Assembly: GCA_041391425.1 (NCBI GenBank)
Contig: JAWKNZ010000003.1
Location: 186,001-250,000, forward strand
DNA from: JAWKNZ01 sp041391425
GTDB taxonomy: Bacteria > Bdellovibrionota_B > Oligoflexia > Oligoflexales > JAWKNZ01
DNA length: 64,000 nucleotides
Direction of reading: 5' to 3'
How positions within the stretch are numbered: the first letter of the stretch is position 1; every line of letters begins with the position of its first letter. Positions 36,998-46,494 of this stretch are shown in pieces. Under the pieces are notes generated by a model. The model saw nothing but the letters and a program-made list of their open reading frames with translations. It was not told where the DNA came from and did no database searches. The position numbers and the translations under genes were made by a program.

Positions 36998-37375
36998 ATG
37001 AGTAGTTTATATGAAGAAATAGGTCCAAAGAAGATAGAAAAGATTGTGGCAGAATTTTATGATCGCGCCTTTAACGATGTATTGATTGGTCATTTTTTCT
37101 TTGGCAAGGATAAAGAAAATCTTATTAAGATACAGACTTCATTTGTATCTCCTCTTCTCGGAGCAAAGAATATAAAATATATTGGCAGACCTCTTAAAAC
37201 CGCCCATCATGACTTAAAGATGAAACTGGTGCATTTTGACCGCCGGCAAGTATTGTTAGGGGAAGTTTTGCAGGATTTTGGATTGACTGAGAAACAGAAG
37301 GATAAATGGCTCTTCTTGGAAGATTCCTTTCGCTCTATGCTTTTTAATGACTCCTTTGGTGGCTGTCGAGACTGA
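36998..37375 (+). CDS. Truncated hemoglobin (2/2 globin)
   Basis: A 125-residue globin of the 2/2 family: SLYEEIGPKKIEKIVAEFYD, a DVLIGHFFFGKD stretch, FVSPLLGAKN, IGRPLKTAHHDLK with the proximal His, and HFDRRQVLL. It should bind heme and handle O2, NO or H2O2. Length is normal. It is a single gene preceded by an AT-rich region and followed within 40 nt by a 167-bp repeat that separates it from the convergent nadB remnant. Confidence 0.88.
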   Translation: MSSLYEEIGPKKIEKIVAEFYDRAFNDVLIGHFFFGKDKENLIKIQTSFVSPLLGAKNIKYIGRPLKTAHHDLKMKLVHFDRRQVLLGEVLQDFGLTEKQKDKWLFLEDSFRSMLFNDSFGGCRD

Positions 37376-37415
37376 TGGTCTTTCTATAAGGTTTTAGAGT
37401 TCGGACTGAGCTTTA

Positions 37416-37582
37416 ATCCCGGATCCGAATTTCTAGCCGGCTGCGGCGTTGCTTCGTCGTCAGGAAATCCTCATGTACCAACATGTACACTGCGGTTTCC
37501 CTCCTCCTCGCGCCTAGCACCCGGCTGAACTTTGAATCCGATGAAAATACTACAGTTTTTCAAAAAATTTCAGATCCCGGTT
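37416..37582. repeat. 167-bp MITE-like repeat, copy 1
   Basis: Copy 2 lies at 60812-60978, same length and about 95 % identical by eye. Ends are imperfect inverted repeats: CCGGATCCGAATTT on the left and the complement of CCGGGATCTGAAATTT on the right. The interior contains ACATGTACACTGCGGTTTCC and is much richer in G+C than its surroundings. No frame is conserved. It fills the gap between the convergent globin and nadB genes and abuts the nadB stop codon. Confidence 0.9.
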
Positions 37583-39194
37583 TAATGTATGATCGTGTCT
37601 TTGGCAACATCGAGTGTGTTTGGATAGTCTAGGGTATAATGTATGCCCCTGGATTCTTTCCGCCCCAGAGCACAACGGATGGTTAACTCGGCAACGTGCG
37701 CAAGGTTGCGTACTTCTAGAAAACTTTCTGTGATCTGGTAGTTCCAGTAGTATGAGTCTAGTTCGTTGAGAATTGCATTAATTCGAGTTTTAGCCCGCTG
37801 TAATCTTATATCAGAGCGTACAATTCCGACGTAATGCCACATAAGTCTTCTTATCTCCCCCAGTTGTGTGAAAGAACAACTTGTTCATCGGGTGGCATTG
37901 TTTTTCCTGAGCTCCATGTGGGAATGTTCTCTCGCATATACTCAACGGGTTCATTAAATGCAGCTTCGGCAACGATGTCGGCAAAGGCAAGAGCTTCTAG
38001 TAAGCTGTTAGAGGCTAAGCGATTGGAGCCATGTAGGCCAGTACATGCCACTTCTCCTAGCGCAAATAGACGTTCGACGTTGGTTTTTCCATTTGCATCG
38101 ACGACGATTCCACCACATGAATAGTGTGCAGCCGGTACTACCGGTATCATTTCATTACTTATATCGATACCGTAGTTGAGGCACAAGCTATAGATGTTAG
38201 GGAATAAATGGATAATTTTTTCCTTATTCAGATGTCTGATATCCAAGAAGACATTAGACTGCCCGGATTTCTTTAATTCATTATCGATAGCTCTTGCCAC
38301 GATATCACGTGGTGCCAATGATCCCATGGGATGATAGTCATCCATAAATGGACGGCCACTAGAGTCTTTTAGTATTCCCCCCTCTCCTCGAACAGCTTCT
38401 GATATTAAAAACGTTTTTGCTTTCGGATGAAATAAACAGGTGGGATGAAATTGCATAAACTCTAAATTTGCAACTCGACAGCCTGCGCGCCAAGCCATAG
38501 CAAGGCCGTCCCCTGTGGCATTGTCTGGATTTGAGGTGTAAAGATAAACCCGTCCATGCCCCCCTGTTGCTAAGAAGGTACGTCCACATTTTACGGCATA
38601 GATTTCATGGGTAATTCTATCGAATATATAAGCGCCAAGGCATCTATTTGAACCAAAGTTTGGTGCAAATTTATCAGATGTTATAAGGTCTATTACCATT
38701 TGATTGGGACATATTGTTATATTGTCGCATGATTTAACTTGTTGGATAAGGGCATTTATTAATACTTGTCCAGTGATGTCATTGCAATGAGCTACTCGTC
38801 TTTGCGAGTGGCCACCTTCGATTGTTAGGTGCAGACCATTTTGATTATCGGTGGAGTTATTTTGAGATTCTTTTGTAAAATCGACACCCATTTCAAGAAG
38901 TTCTTGAATAGCTTTTGGCCCTTTGCTGACAACGAGTTTAACAATATCCTCATGACAAAGTCCTGCTCCAGCTCGGATGGTATCGATCGCATGTTGCTCT
39001 AGTGAGTCATTCACGTCTAAAACACTTGCTATGCCACCCTGTGCATAATATGAATTACATTCTGTAAGCTCTCCTTTACTAATAAGTAAAACTTTAGAGC
39101 GAGTGGCAAGCTTTAGGGCCAGCATGAGGCCTGCGGCGCCGGTTCCTATAACCAGGTTTTCTATTTCTATGGTTTTGGATTTTACTTGACTCAT
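37582..39194 (-). pseudogene. nadB: L-aspartate oxidase NadB, frameshifted near C-terminus
   Basis: NadB oxidises aspartate to iminoaspartate, first step of de novo NAD synthesis. The main frame has the FAD loop VIGTGAAGLMLAL, NSYYAQGGIA, ATGGHGRVYLYTSNP, GIVVDANGKT and HGSNRLASNSLLEAL. It ends early at 37851 with LSHNWGR. The missing C-terminus continues in another frame (37582-37842): MWHYVGIVR, RNLAHVAELTIRCALGRKES, RGIHYTLDYP. The frames join if one G is added to the G5 run after HNW, giving HNWGEIRRLMWHYV as in E. coli. The full length would be near 537 residues (E. coli 540). Loss of the C-terminal helical domain likely inactivates it, unless the run is a sequencing error. Confidence 0.88.
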
Positions 39195-39493
39195 AGGCTT
39201 TCTTTTTTATCAGCTTCTAACTAATATCATTATGAGTTCCATTTGCAATGAACCCTTTACCAAGACGTTCGCAGAATAACTCTGTACAACGACAAAGCAA
39301 TCATATGCCACGCTAGTGTAAAATTAACAATGACTCTTTAATGAATTCTAGGTGGTGCTCAGAAGAAGCTAGGATTTAAAGCCTTTGTCGTTGACTTTAT
39401 TGCCTTTAAAGCCTAAAACAAGTTGACTTTTTAAAAAATCCTATGATTAAATTTAGAGCGCATTGGATTTCCGGCTAGATTGGTGAATAAATT

Positions 39494-40051
39494 ATGGATA
39501 AAACAAAATGGCTGAGGGATTTACCTAACCAATTGACTTTATTTAGGATTGCGATCGTCCCTCTGCTTCTTCTTTTGTTTCCTTTAGACTTTAGACCCTT
39601 GAAGCTATTTTGTGCTTTTATGTTTGCGTTAGCGGCTATTTCAGACTGGTTGGATGGTTTCATCGCTAGGCGTTATGATTCTATAACAAAGCTCGGTAAA
39701 ATACTGGATCCGATTGCTGATAAGATTCTTACTGCTGCAGCATTAGTTTTGTTGACCGATGCTCAAGTTATTTATGCATGGGTGGCAGGCTTATTTTTAT
39801 GTCGAGAGTTGGCAGTATCAGGTTTGCGTCATATGGCAGCCCAACAGCAGATTGAAATACAAGTTAGCCCTTTGGGGAAATGGAAAACTTTTATACTCGA
39901 TGTTGCTCTTACCTGCATGATGGTCAATGAGCCGCTTTTTGGTTGGCCATGGGTAGAGGTCGGAATGATATGTCTGTGGACGAGCCTTCTTATATCACTG
40001 TATTCTGCTTGGGAGTACGGGACTAAATTTTGGAAAATGGTAAAATTTTAA
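39494..40051 (+). CDS. pgsA: CDP-diacylglycerol-glycerol-3-phosphate 3-phosphatidyltransferase
   Basis: A 185-residue inner-membrane enzyme with the CDP-alcohol phosphatidyltransferase motif SDWLDGFIARR...GKILDPIADK (D-x2-DG-x2-AR-x8-G-x3-D-x3-D), all Asp present. About five transmembrane segments. It makes phosphatidylglycerol phosphate for anionic phospholipids. Length matches the family. It appears to be a single gene, about 300 bp from nadB and divergent to it. Confidence 0.95.
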   Translation: MDKTKWLRDLPNQLTLFRIAIVPLLLLLFPLDFRPLKLFCAFMFALAAISDWLDGFIARRYDSITKLGKILDPIADKILTAAALVLLTDAQVIYAWVAGLFLCRELAVSGLRHMAAQQQIEIQVSPLGKWKTFILDVALTCMMVNEPLFGWPWVEVGMICLWTSLLISLYSAWEYGTKFWKMVKF

Positions 40052-40214
40052 ATATAGATTTCTATATATAAGCGGTTGCTTTTCTTGCTTCTTGGCTTGT
40101 GGTGTATAACTTTCTGAGAGTTTTTCTGGTAATCCTTAATAATCACATATACTTTCCGATAAAACCTTATGCGCAATTTCGCGTATTTTGGTTGTAAGGA
40201 AAAGCCGTACTTTT

Positions 40215-41093
40215 ATGTCAGGAACTAGCAAAAAGGTACTTAGATTTTTGTCGGATAAAAAGCCATGTAGGCTACGTCCTATTTATCTTTTTGCTGCTAT
40301 GATGGATGTAAATGTTGAGTGGTACACAGATATAGATCTAGTACTAAGCTCTTTATCTAATGATGAAGAATGTATTTTAATTATAGGTAAAGATATAGAT
40401 ATTGCTCTTAATGATCTTATTGGCAAAAATTTACATGTTTTTCTCGAAAATGATCTGTTTGATTTCAAATATTGCCTTACAACTGCAGCTAAATATGCCA
40501 AGCTTTCTATTCCATTTTCGATTATAAACGGCAATGATAGCTTAACTGCCATGCGTTTGATCCGTCATGCTTTCGAGATGGCTTTTCCTTCAGATAGTTA
40601 CCAGTTTGATATCAAAACATTAATGTGCTGGGGCTCTCCTAGCTTACATATCGTTTGCAAAAATTCTTTTATTTCAACGAATAAAATCAAAGAATTTCAT
40701 CGAATGACACAATTGGCAATGACTGTAGAGCAAAACATGTTTTCTTTTCTCGATATGCTCCGTGCAAAAAGCATTACCTTTAATTTTGAGATAAGGACTT
40801 TAGATGTAGTTAATGACTCAATTTTTTATGCATCCAAGATAGTTTTAGGTTTTGTTGAAAAAAATCAAATGGCTGTGGTAAACGATCTTTTTCAAGATGT
40901 AAGTTTAATACAGTTCGATGAAGTACTTATTAAAATTGCTGATGATGAAGAAATTGAAATAGTTACAGTTGTTGATAGCGCTTTGTCTTTGCAATCTAAG
41001 CTAGGAAGAAAAAAATCTGTAGTTATAGTTGGGGTTGATAAGTGGTTTGAAAATCAAAGTGATTTGGTAAAAGATTTAGATGAGGCAGGCTAA
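40215..41093 (+). CDS. Hypothetical protein upstream of MBL pair
   Basis: A 292-residue soluble protein. ATG 40215 is chosen over a TTG 27 nt upstream because the latter overlaps the likely ribosome site GTAAGGA. The N-terminal ~120 residues have an alternating strand/helix pattern with DEECILIIGKDID and KNLHVFLENDLFDF. The C-terminal ~60 residues end in an EEIEIVTVVDSAL, KSVVIVGVDKW segment. I recognise no family. It lies 6 nt before the first MBL gene, so the three genes look like one operon. Confidence 0.6.
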   Translation: MSGTSKKVLRFLSDKKPCRLRPIYLFAAMMDVNVEWYTDIDLVLSSLSNDEECILIIGKDIDIALNDLIGKNLHVFLENDLFDFKYCLTTAAKYAKLSIPFSIINGNDSLTAMRLIRHAFEMAFPSDSYQFDIKTLMCWGSPSLHIVCKNSFISTNKIKEFHRMTQLAMTVEQNMFSFLDMLRAKSITFNFEIRTLDVVNDSIFYASKIVLGFVEKNQMAVVNDLFQDVSLIQFDEVLIKIADDEEIEIVTVVDSALSLQSKLGRKKSVVIVGVDKWFENQSDLVKDLDEAG

Positions 41094-41099
41094 AAAAAT

Positions 41100-42005
41100 A
41101 TGGATATGAAACTAAAATTTCATGGTGTTCGTGGTTCTAGACCAACTCATAAGTTAGGTCTGTTAAGTATTGGAGGTAATTCCACTTCAATTGAACTTAT
41201 TTTTGAATCTGAGGATTTCTATATATTTATTGACGGTGGTTCGGGGCTAGCGAATCGTGGTCGGGAACTTGGCATGAATCCAGAAAAGAATAAATTTTAC
41301 TTTTTAATAACTCATACTCATTGGGATCATATATTGGGATTGCCATTTTTTGAACCTCTTTATAGTGAGAATAATTCATTTACTTTTTATGCATCAAATA
41401 CCTCTCGCTCAACATTTAATGAACTTTTTTTGGGATTGCAACGTTCGGAGAATTTGCCAGTACCAATAAAGGAACTAAAAGCTAGTATGAATTTTCATGA
41501 TGTAACTGCTGGGGATTCGTTTAATATTCTTCCTAACCTTAAAATCAAGACATATCAAATCAATCACCAAGGAGTGACGTTAGCGTACCGGGTTGAATAT
41601 GGGAAAGATTCTGTTGCCATAGTTACAGATAATGCACCTATTGATAATGGTAATTTAATGGGTGAAGGTATGAGAGCAAAAGCAAAGGCAAATACCAGAA
41701 GGTTTGAGCAGGATTTTAATTCAGGGCTAGTCCAATTTTTAAATGGATGCAATACAGTGGTTTTTGATACCCATTTTACAGAGAAAAATTTAAAAGCTGA
41801 TTGGGGGCATTCGACTCCTCCTCGAGCGTTAGATTTTTGTAAACAAGCAGGTGTTAATAGATTAATTTTATTTCATCATGCTCCGGAAGATTTGGATGAT
41901 GCAGTGACCGCGAAAGTTCATAGTATTTTAAGTGATGCACTTAATCATGGTATTGAAGTGGCAGCCGCTAAGGAGGGTGAAGAATGGATTCTCCATTGTG
42001 CTTAA
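41100..42005 (+). CDS. Metallo-beta-lactamase-fold hydrolase (PhnP/CpdA-like group)
   Basis: A 301-residue MBL-fold protein with the metal motif THTHWDHILGLPFF (HxHxDH), an N-terminal RGSRPTHK and IGGNSTSIEL, IVTDNAPI with the bridging Asp, VFDTHFTE and a late LFHHAPED His. This layout matches MBL phosphodiesterases of the PhnP/cAMP-phosphodiesterase-like type. It should hydrolyse a phosphodiester or cyclic nucleotide; substrate unknown. The next gene, a paralogue, overlaps it by 22 nt. Confidence 0.85.
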   Translation: MDMKLKFHGVRGSRPTHKLGLLSIGGNSTSIELIFESEDFYIFIDGGSGLANRGRELGMNPEKNKFYFLITHTHWDHILGLPFFEPLYSENNSFTFYASNTSRSTFNELFLGLQRSENLPVPIKELKASMNFHDVTAGDSFNILPNLKIKTYQINHQGVTLAYRVEYGKDSVAIVTDNAPIDNGNLMGEGMRAKAKANTRRFEQDFNSGLVQFLNGCNTVVFDTHFTEKNLKADWGHSTPPRALDFCKQAGVNRLILFHHAPEDLDDAVTAKVHSILSDALNHGIEVAAAKEGEEWILHCA

Positions 42006-42887
42006 AATTTTGGGGAACGCGTGGGCTTATTTCATCTCCACGTACGGATACGGCAATTTTTGGCGGTAATACAACCTGTATGCAAGTCCTTTTTGAAGAC
42101 CGTATTATTGTTATAGATACTGGTTTTGGAGTTACAAATTTAGGCGAATCTTTGCTAAAAAAGGCAATAAAAGGCGAAAATTTATGTATAGATATCCTCT
42201 ATACACACTTCCATTGGGATCATATTCAAGGATTGCCTTTTTTTCATCCCATTTACTTTCCAAATACGACGTTAAATCTATATTCCCCTATTTCAGAAAA
42301 TAAGATGGAAGAACATCTAAATTTTCTATTTGATGGTAGTTATTCTCCTTTTGAGGGTATTAGAAGTATGCCTTCAAAAATAAATTTTATAAAACTTAAG
42401 GATGGCCAAAGCCTTGGAAAATTAAAGGTCGAATTTATACCGTTAGATCATGGAGACTGTGCTGGGGGAGAACAATCATGTTCGCCAGATAAAAAAAATA
42501 ATGCTTACGATCCCATTGGCTTTGGATATAAATTAACCGATCCCGAAGGTAAACGGCTTGTAATTGCTACGGATCATGAAGCGCGATCCGGTGTTGTGAA
42601 TTTACTTGATTTGTTTTGCAAAACATGCCGAGATTCTAGTTCATGATGCTCAATATTTGCATGAAGAATACATTGATAGAGTAGGATGGGGTCATTCTTC
42701 TATAGAACAAGCTCTTGAAAATGCAAGAAAATCCCAAGTGAGAAAAATTTTATTAACGCATCATGATCCTGCTCGGACAGATAAGGATATACAAGAAATT
42801 CATAAAAAACTGCGGTCGAGCAAGAAGTATATTGGCATTGATTTTGAATTTGCTTGCGAGGAAATTAATTATGATGTTTCCAAGTAG
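41984..42887 (+). pseudogene. Second MBL-fold hydrolase, frameshifted
   Basis: Paralogue of the upstream gene: KFWGTRGLISSP, IFGGNTTCMQV, THFHWDHIQGLPFFHP and VIATDHEARSGVVNL. The frame stops at 42646 after CRDSSS, whereas the family continues in another frame (from about 42606) with FAKHAEILVHDAQYLHEEY, WGHSSIEQAL and ILLTHHDPART. The frames join if one T is removed from the TTTT at about 42615-42618, giving LFAKHAEILVHDAQY. The metal ligands of the C-terminal half (HDAQY, THHDP) are then lost from the main product. The 1-nt insertion in a T run suggests decay or a sequencing error. Confidence 0.82.
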
Positions 42888-43062
42888 AGGCAAAAAACAT
42901 GTAGATGTCGGGGCATTATGTTTGAGCAAGTTATAATTTTTTCTTTTTTTCGTCTTATCTTTGTGGACTGTTCTCAATGATAGGTTAGCTTTTTCTAAAT
43001 TTACAAATGAAGTACAATTTCTTAAAGGAATAGATCAGCATTATAAGGGTTAGGCTTTATGG

Positions 43063-43458
43063 GTGCATCTTTTGCGATTGACTTATTTTTGTTTGGAAAA
43101 CAAGGGAGCTTTTTTATCGCCATTCATGGCCTGTTTGGCTTTGATCATACAAATAAAATTCGAACCCGATGAGTATGCTTTAGTGAGTCAAAAAAGAAAA
43201 GGTTTGCATTTTTACTCGTGGCTTGCATGTTTGACTGTTTTTTTAACTATATTGAGTGCAGGTCGTTTACCTTCTTATTTGCTATTTACAGCATGTATTT
43301 ATTTACGGCATAGGCGAAATTTTAGAATTAGGGTGGCGATAATTTTTAAAAATTTAGAAGTGCTAAAACTTAAATTGCTATCTATGCAGGCAGCGGCAAA
43401 TTTACCCTCTCATGAGAAACCTACCAATTTTACTGATAATTTACCCAGGGTAGGGTAA
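43063..43458 (+). CDS. Hypothetical small membrane protein, uncertain
   Basis: A possible 131-residue protein with two hydrophobic segments (FMACLALIIQI and a WLACLTVFLTILSA stretch) and a basic C-terminus. It starts at a GTG lacking a convincing ribosome site, and another frame from ATG 43059 also codes a short hydrophobic peptide. It lies between the decayed MBL and kinase genes, so it may itself be a remnant. No family match. Confidence 0.3.
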   Translation: MHLLRLTYFCLENKGAFLSPFMACLALIIQIKFEPDEYALVSQKRKGLHFYSWLACLTVFLTILSAGRLPSYLLFTACIYLRHRRNFRIRVAIIFKNLEVLKLKLLSMQAAANLPSHEKPTNFTDNLPRVG

Positions 43459-43618
43459 ATCAAAGGTCCAAAAATTACGATTTGAGTGCAGTTTTTTATA
43501 TAGTGCCTATTGAAAAAATCTATTCTACTGTAGAATGGGTCCTTTCTTTAGATTCTAGGAATTGAAAATAAGGTGAAGGAACCTAATTTTATTGATCTCA
43601 TGGGGGAAGCTATTTTTT

Positions 43619-44598
43619 ATGGTTAAGCGTTATGAGGTTTCCGTCGGTTTGTAGACGCATTAGTGGATATTGTTGTAGAAGTTACTGACAAAGATATCCA
43701 AGAATTTAATCTAAATAAAAGGTAAGAGACACTGGTTGAATCTGATTTTCAGAAGAAGATATTACAACATTTTGAGGGGCATGAAAAAACAGTCGAGTTA
43801 GGTGGCTCCGCATTGAATGCGATTAGGGCGATTGCGATGTTAAATCAATCTACTTCCTTTACGGGCATGATCGGTGATGATGTTTATGGCAATAAAATCA
43901 AAGATAGGATGAAGAGTTTAGGCATTGTTGAAAATTTAGGAATCTCATCAGATCATACGGGTACGTGTGTTGTTCTTGTTACCCCCGATGGTGAAAGAAC
44001 AATGTTGACGAGCTTAGGTGCGAGTAGGCTTTATGATGAAACGCATATTCCGGAAGCAGATATTGCTAGTTCCAAAATTTTTCATTTTTGTGGGTATCAG
44101 TGGGATACTGACGGGCAAAAGAAGGCTATTAGAAAAGCTATCGATATAGCCAAGGAAGGTGGATGCCTTATCTCGTTTGATGTTGCAGATCCTTTTGTTG
44201 TTAGGCATCACCGAGAAATTTTTGTTAAATTGATTGCTGAAGATGCTGACGTCGTTTTTGCCAATGAAGAAGAATCTAAAATTTTATTTGAGACAACTCC
44301 TGATGAAGCGGCTCGAAAAATTGCTGAATCAGGAGCTATAGCCGTCATAAAGTTAGGTGCAAAGGGAGCTCTGATTCAGCAGGGTGGTGATGTTGTTAGA
44401 ATTCCTGCGGTTGCGACTACCGTTATTGACACCACGGCTGCCGGCGATATGTTTGCGGGAGGATTTCTTTATGGATTATCAAAAGGGGAAAGCGTGACTA
44501 ATGCCGGATCTTATGCTGCCCGACTAGCTGGCGATGTGATTAGCCGCTATGGAGCAAAATTATCTGATGAAGTGATAGCTTCGATTACCAAGGGATAG
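43619..44598 (+). pseudogene. PfkB-family (adenosine/ribokinase-like) kinase, stop and frameshift
   Basis: From 43813 the frame is intact and family-like: ALNAIRAIAMLNQ, FTGMIGDDVYGNKIK, GTCVVLVTPDGERTM, FHFCGYQW, FANEEESKILF and TTAAGDMFAGGFLYGLSKG, with the catalytic Asp of the anion hole. The N-terminus is broken. ATG 43619 gives MVKRYEVSVGL then TAG. The expected DALVDIVVEVTDKDIQEFNL continues in a shifted frame from about 43655 and meets an in-frame TAA at 43723-43725 before ETLVESDFQK and the GGSALNA motif. A frameshift and a nonsense codon are therefore needed to restore a ~326-residue kinase. The intact C-terminal part lacks the N-terminal lid, so it is probably inactive. Confidence 0.85.
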
Positions 44599-44929
44599 GC
44601 CTGAGAGGTTGGCTTTTAAATAGGCGCTGGGCTGAGCTAGGAAGGTGAAAGTCAGCGCCACGAATTAAATCGAAATAGAACTTTTCGGCTTCTCGTTTTT
44701 GATTGAATTCAACATATGATTCCCTAAATTCTTTTAGAGCAGGAACGGTGTAGTTGACGTGTACTCGGTATTTGCCATTTTTTCTAAACTCAAACCATAC
44801 TTTATTTGCGGTAAATGCTAAACTAACTTCGGAATATAAACATAATGAAACGATAAAGCATCTTAAACATGTTTGGGCGAATTTGCTTCTTTTGTTATTC
44901 CGATCTTTCAATTTTTCCTCTATTATCAA
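44585..44929 (-). CDS. Small hypothetical exported protein
   Basis: A 114-residue protein with a basic N-terminus, a hydrophobic segment (CFIVSLCLYSEVSLAF) that may be a signal peptide, and a mature domain with a beta-strand pattern (KVWFEFRKNGKYRVHVNYTV) and a charged helix. Its end overlaps the kinase remnant's end by 14 nt, tail to tail. No family recognised. Confidence 0.5.
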   Translation of the reverse strand: MIIEEKLKDRNNKRSKFAQTCLRCFIVSLCLYSEVSLAFTANKVWFEFRKNGKYRVHVNYTVPALKEFRESYVEFNQKREAEKFYFDLIRGADFHLPSSAQRLFKSQPLRPIPW

Positions 44930-45380
44930 TTGATTGTAGATTTGGAAATGCTGCTTATTTTTATATCGGCTGAACGTGAAAAATTTTAACTATTTATGTT
45001 TGAGTAAGTGCTTTGATTAGAGCTTCTTTCGTGTGGGTGCGGGGAAATATCGAGATGACTTAGTGACTTAATTGAGGTATTTACAATATGTTCGTTATTT
45101 TGCAAGGATTTCAGCCTATTGTTAAGGAGAGCAAAGACTGTTAGACAAGGCTTTCCTAAAAAGCATTAGGAGAATGTACGTTTAGTCATGAGAATCTTGT
45201 GGACGAAGTGATTTGCTTATAGGCGACTGATTGACTTTTCTGCTAAAACTTCATCTTATACTTACTTTCCGAGGTGTAGGGAAAAAGGAGGAGCGGAGTT
45301 ATCTCATATAAAAGAGTCTTTTTTTGAAGCCATGCAGGGATTGTGTATGTAAGATAGCTTTTTACAAGGAAATTAGCACT
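44930..45380. other. Intergenic region before lepB
   Basis: About 450 bp without a gene. It separates a leftward small gene from lepB and probably holds lepB's promoter and the small gene's promoter. A CTTTCCGAGG..GGAG stretch near 45264-45296 looks like leader sequence. No RNA gene or clear -35/-10 pair seen. Confidence 0.45.
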
Positions 45381-46187
45381 ATGGATAAGAATGGTTCTGA
45401 AGATGCTCAGGAAATTAGTAAAAGAAAAGAGGCAAAGATAGAAAGATCTGCTCTTGTGGAGAAGTCGAATCCAGGCTTTTTTTCTTACGAAAATTTAAAG
45501 TCTCTTTTTATTATAATTCTAGCCATTTTGGCGTTACGCTGGTCCGTTGCGTCTCCTTATCATGTCCCTACAGCTTCTATGGAGCCCACAATTAAAGTTG
45601 GTGATCGTTTGCTCGCTTTTAAGCTAGCTTATAACCTGAAAATACCATTTACAGATATTGTTGTTGCCTCTTGGGGGGATGTGCAGCGTGGCGATATTAT
45701 TGTTTTTAAGTATCCCCTCGATCCAAGCATTGATTATGTTAAAAGAGTGGTTGCTGTCGCTGGTGATAAAGTACAAATTATTGATGATGTGCTTTATATT
45801 AACGGCGAACCACAGCCAAGGGTTTCAATGGAAAACTCTCGAGAGCTTTTGGATGATATTCATGATCCCAAGGATCTTAAGTTACTATTTAAGGAGACGC
45901 TTACAGGTAAAGAGCATTGGTTGATGCAGAACATTGCAAGTGCTAGGCCTTTTACTAAGGGAGATTGGCCTTTATCGGGGCCTGTTCCATATGTGGTGCC
46001 GGAAAATTCTGTGTTTTGTATCGGGGATAATCGGGATAACTCTGCAGATTCAAGGGTTTGGGGTGAGGTTCCTATGGAAAACATAAGAGGCAAGGCCCTA
46101 TTTGTGTTATGGAGCATACACTCTCCTTCTGATAATTGGCTTGATAAGCGGATGCGTTTTAGTCGGTTTGGCCACTGGTTAGACTAG
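45381..46187 (+). CDS. lepB: Signal peptidase I
   Basis: A 268-residue inner-membrane serine/lysine peptidase that removes Sec signal peptides. ATG 45381 has AAGGAA about 9 nt upstream. The enzyme has a charged N-terminus, one transmembrane helix (LFIIILAILALRW), then the Ser box HVPTASMEPT, the Lys box DYVKRVVAVAGD and the GDNRDNSADSRVWGEV box. There are many lipoproteins in this genome, so a matching LspA must be elsewhere. Its TAG stop codon lies inside the left arm of the inverted-repeat element at 46185-46297. Confidence 0.95.
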   Translation: MDKNGSEDAQEISKRKEAKIERSALVEKSNPGFFSYENLKSLFIIILAILALRWSVASPYHVPTASMEPTIKVGDRLLAFKLAYNLKIPFTDIVVASWGDVQRGDIIVFKYPLDPSIDYVKRVVAVAGDKVQIIDDVLYINGEPQPRVSMENSRELLDDIHDPKDLKLLFKETLTGKEHWLMQNIASARPFTKGDWPLSGPVPYVVPENSVFCIGDNRDNSADSRVWGEVPMENIRGKALFVLWSIHSPSDNWLDKRMRFSRFGHWLD

Positions 46188-46297
46188 GGCGTGTTGACGT
46201 TTCATTTTCGTAGCGAGAGACAAATACTTGAAACCCTGACAACTTTGTGACTCAAGGGTTTGGCTCGTAGTAGGAAATGAAACGTCAACACGCCCTA
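46185..46297. repeat. 113-bp inverted-repeat (MITE-like) element
   Basis: Left arm TAGGGCGTGTTGACGTTTCA (46185 onward) pairs with TGAAACGTCAACACGCCCTA ending at 46297, and arms extend to about 24 bp with one mismatch. The interior has a second weak stem (AAACCCTGA/TCAAGGGTTT). The TAG of the left arm is the lepB stop codon, so the element inserted at the very 3' end of lepB or supplies its stop. Confidence 0.9.
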
Positions 46298-46494
46298 ATA
46301 TTGTGCTTTTTCTTTTTGAAGCTATCGCAATATGAGTGTGCGTTTGATGGCTTGATGTTGGCTATAAACTATGCTTGAAAAATAGCGCAAAATGTACTTT
46401 ACAGTAGTATTGTGGTTTTTGATGTTGATGTGGAGATGCATGGTTGTATGAGAGTGAGAGTATAACAATAAACATAGAATAACATGGTGAATAA

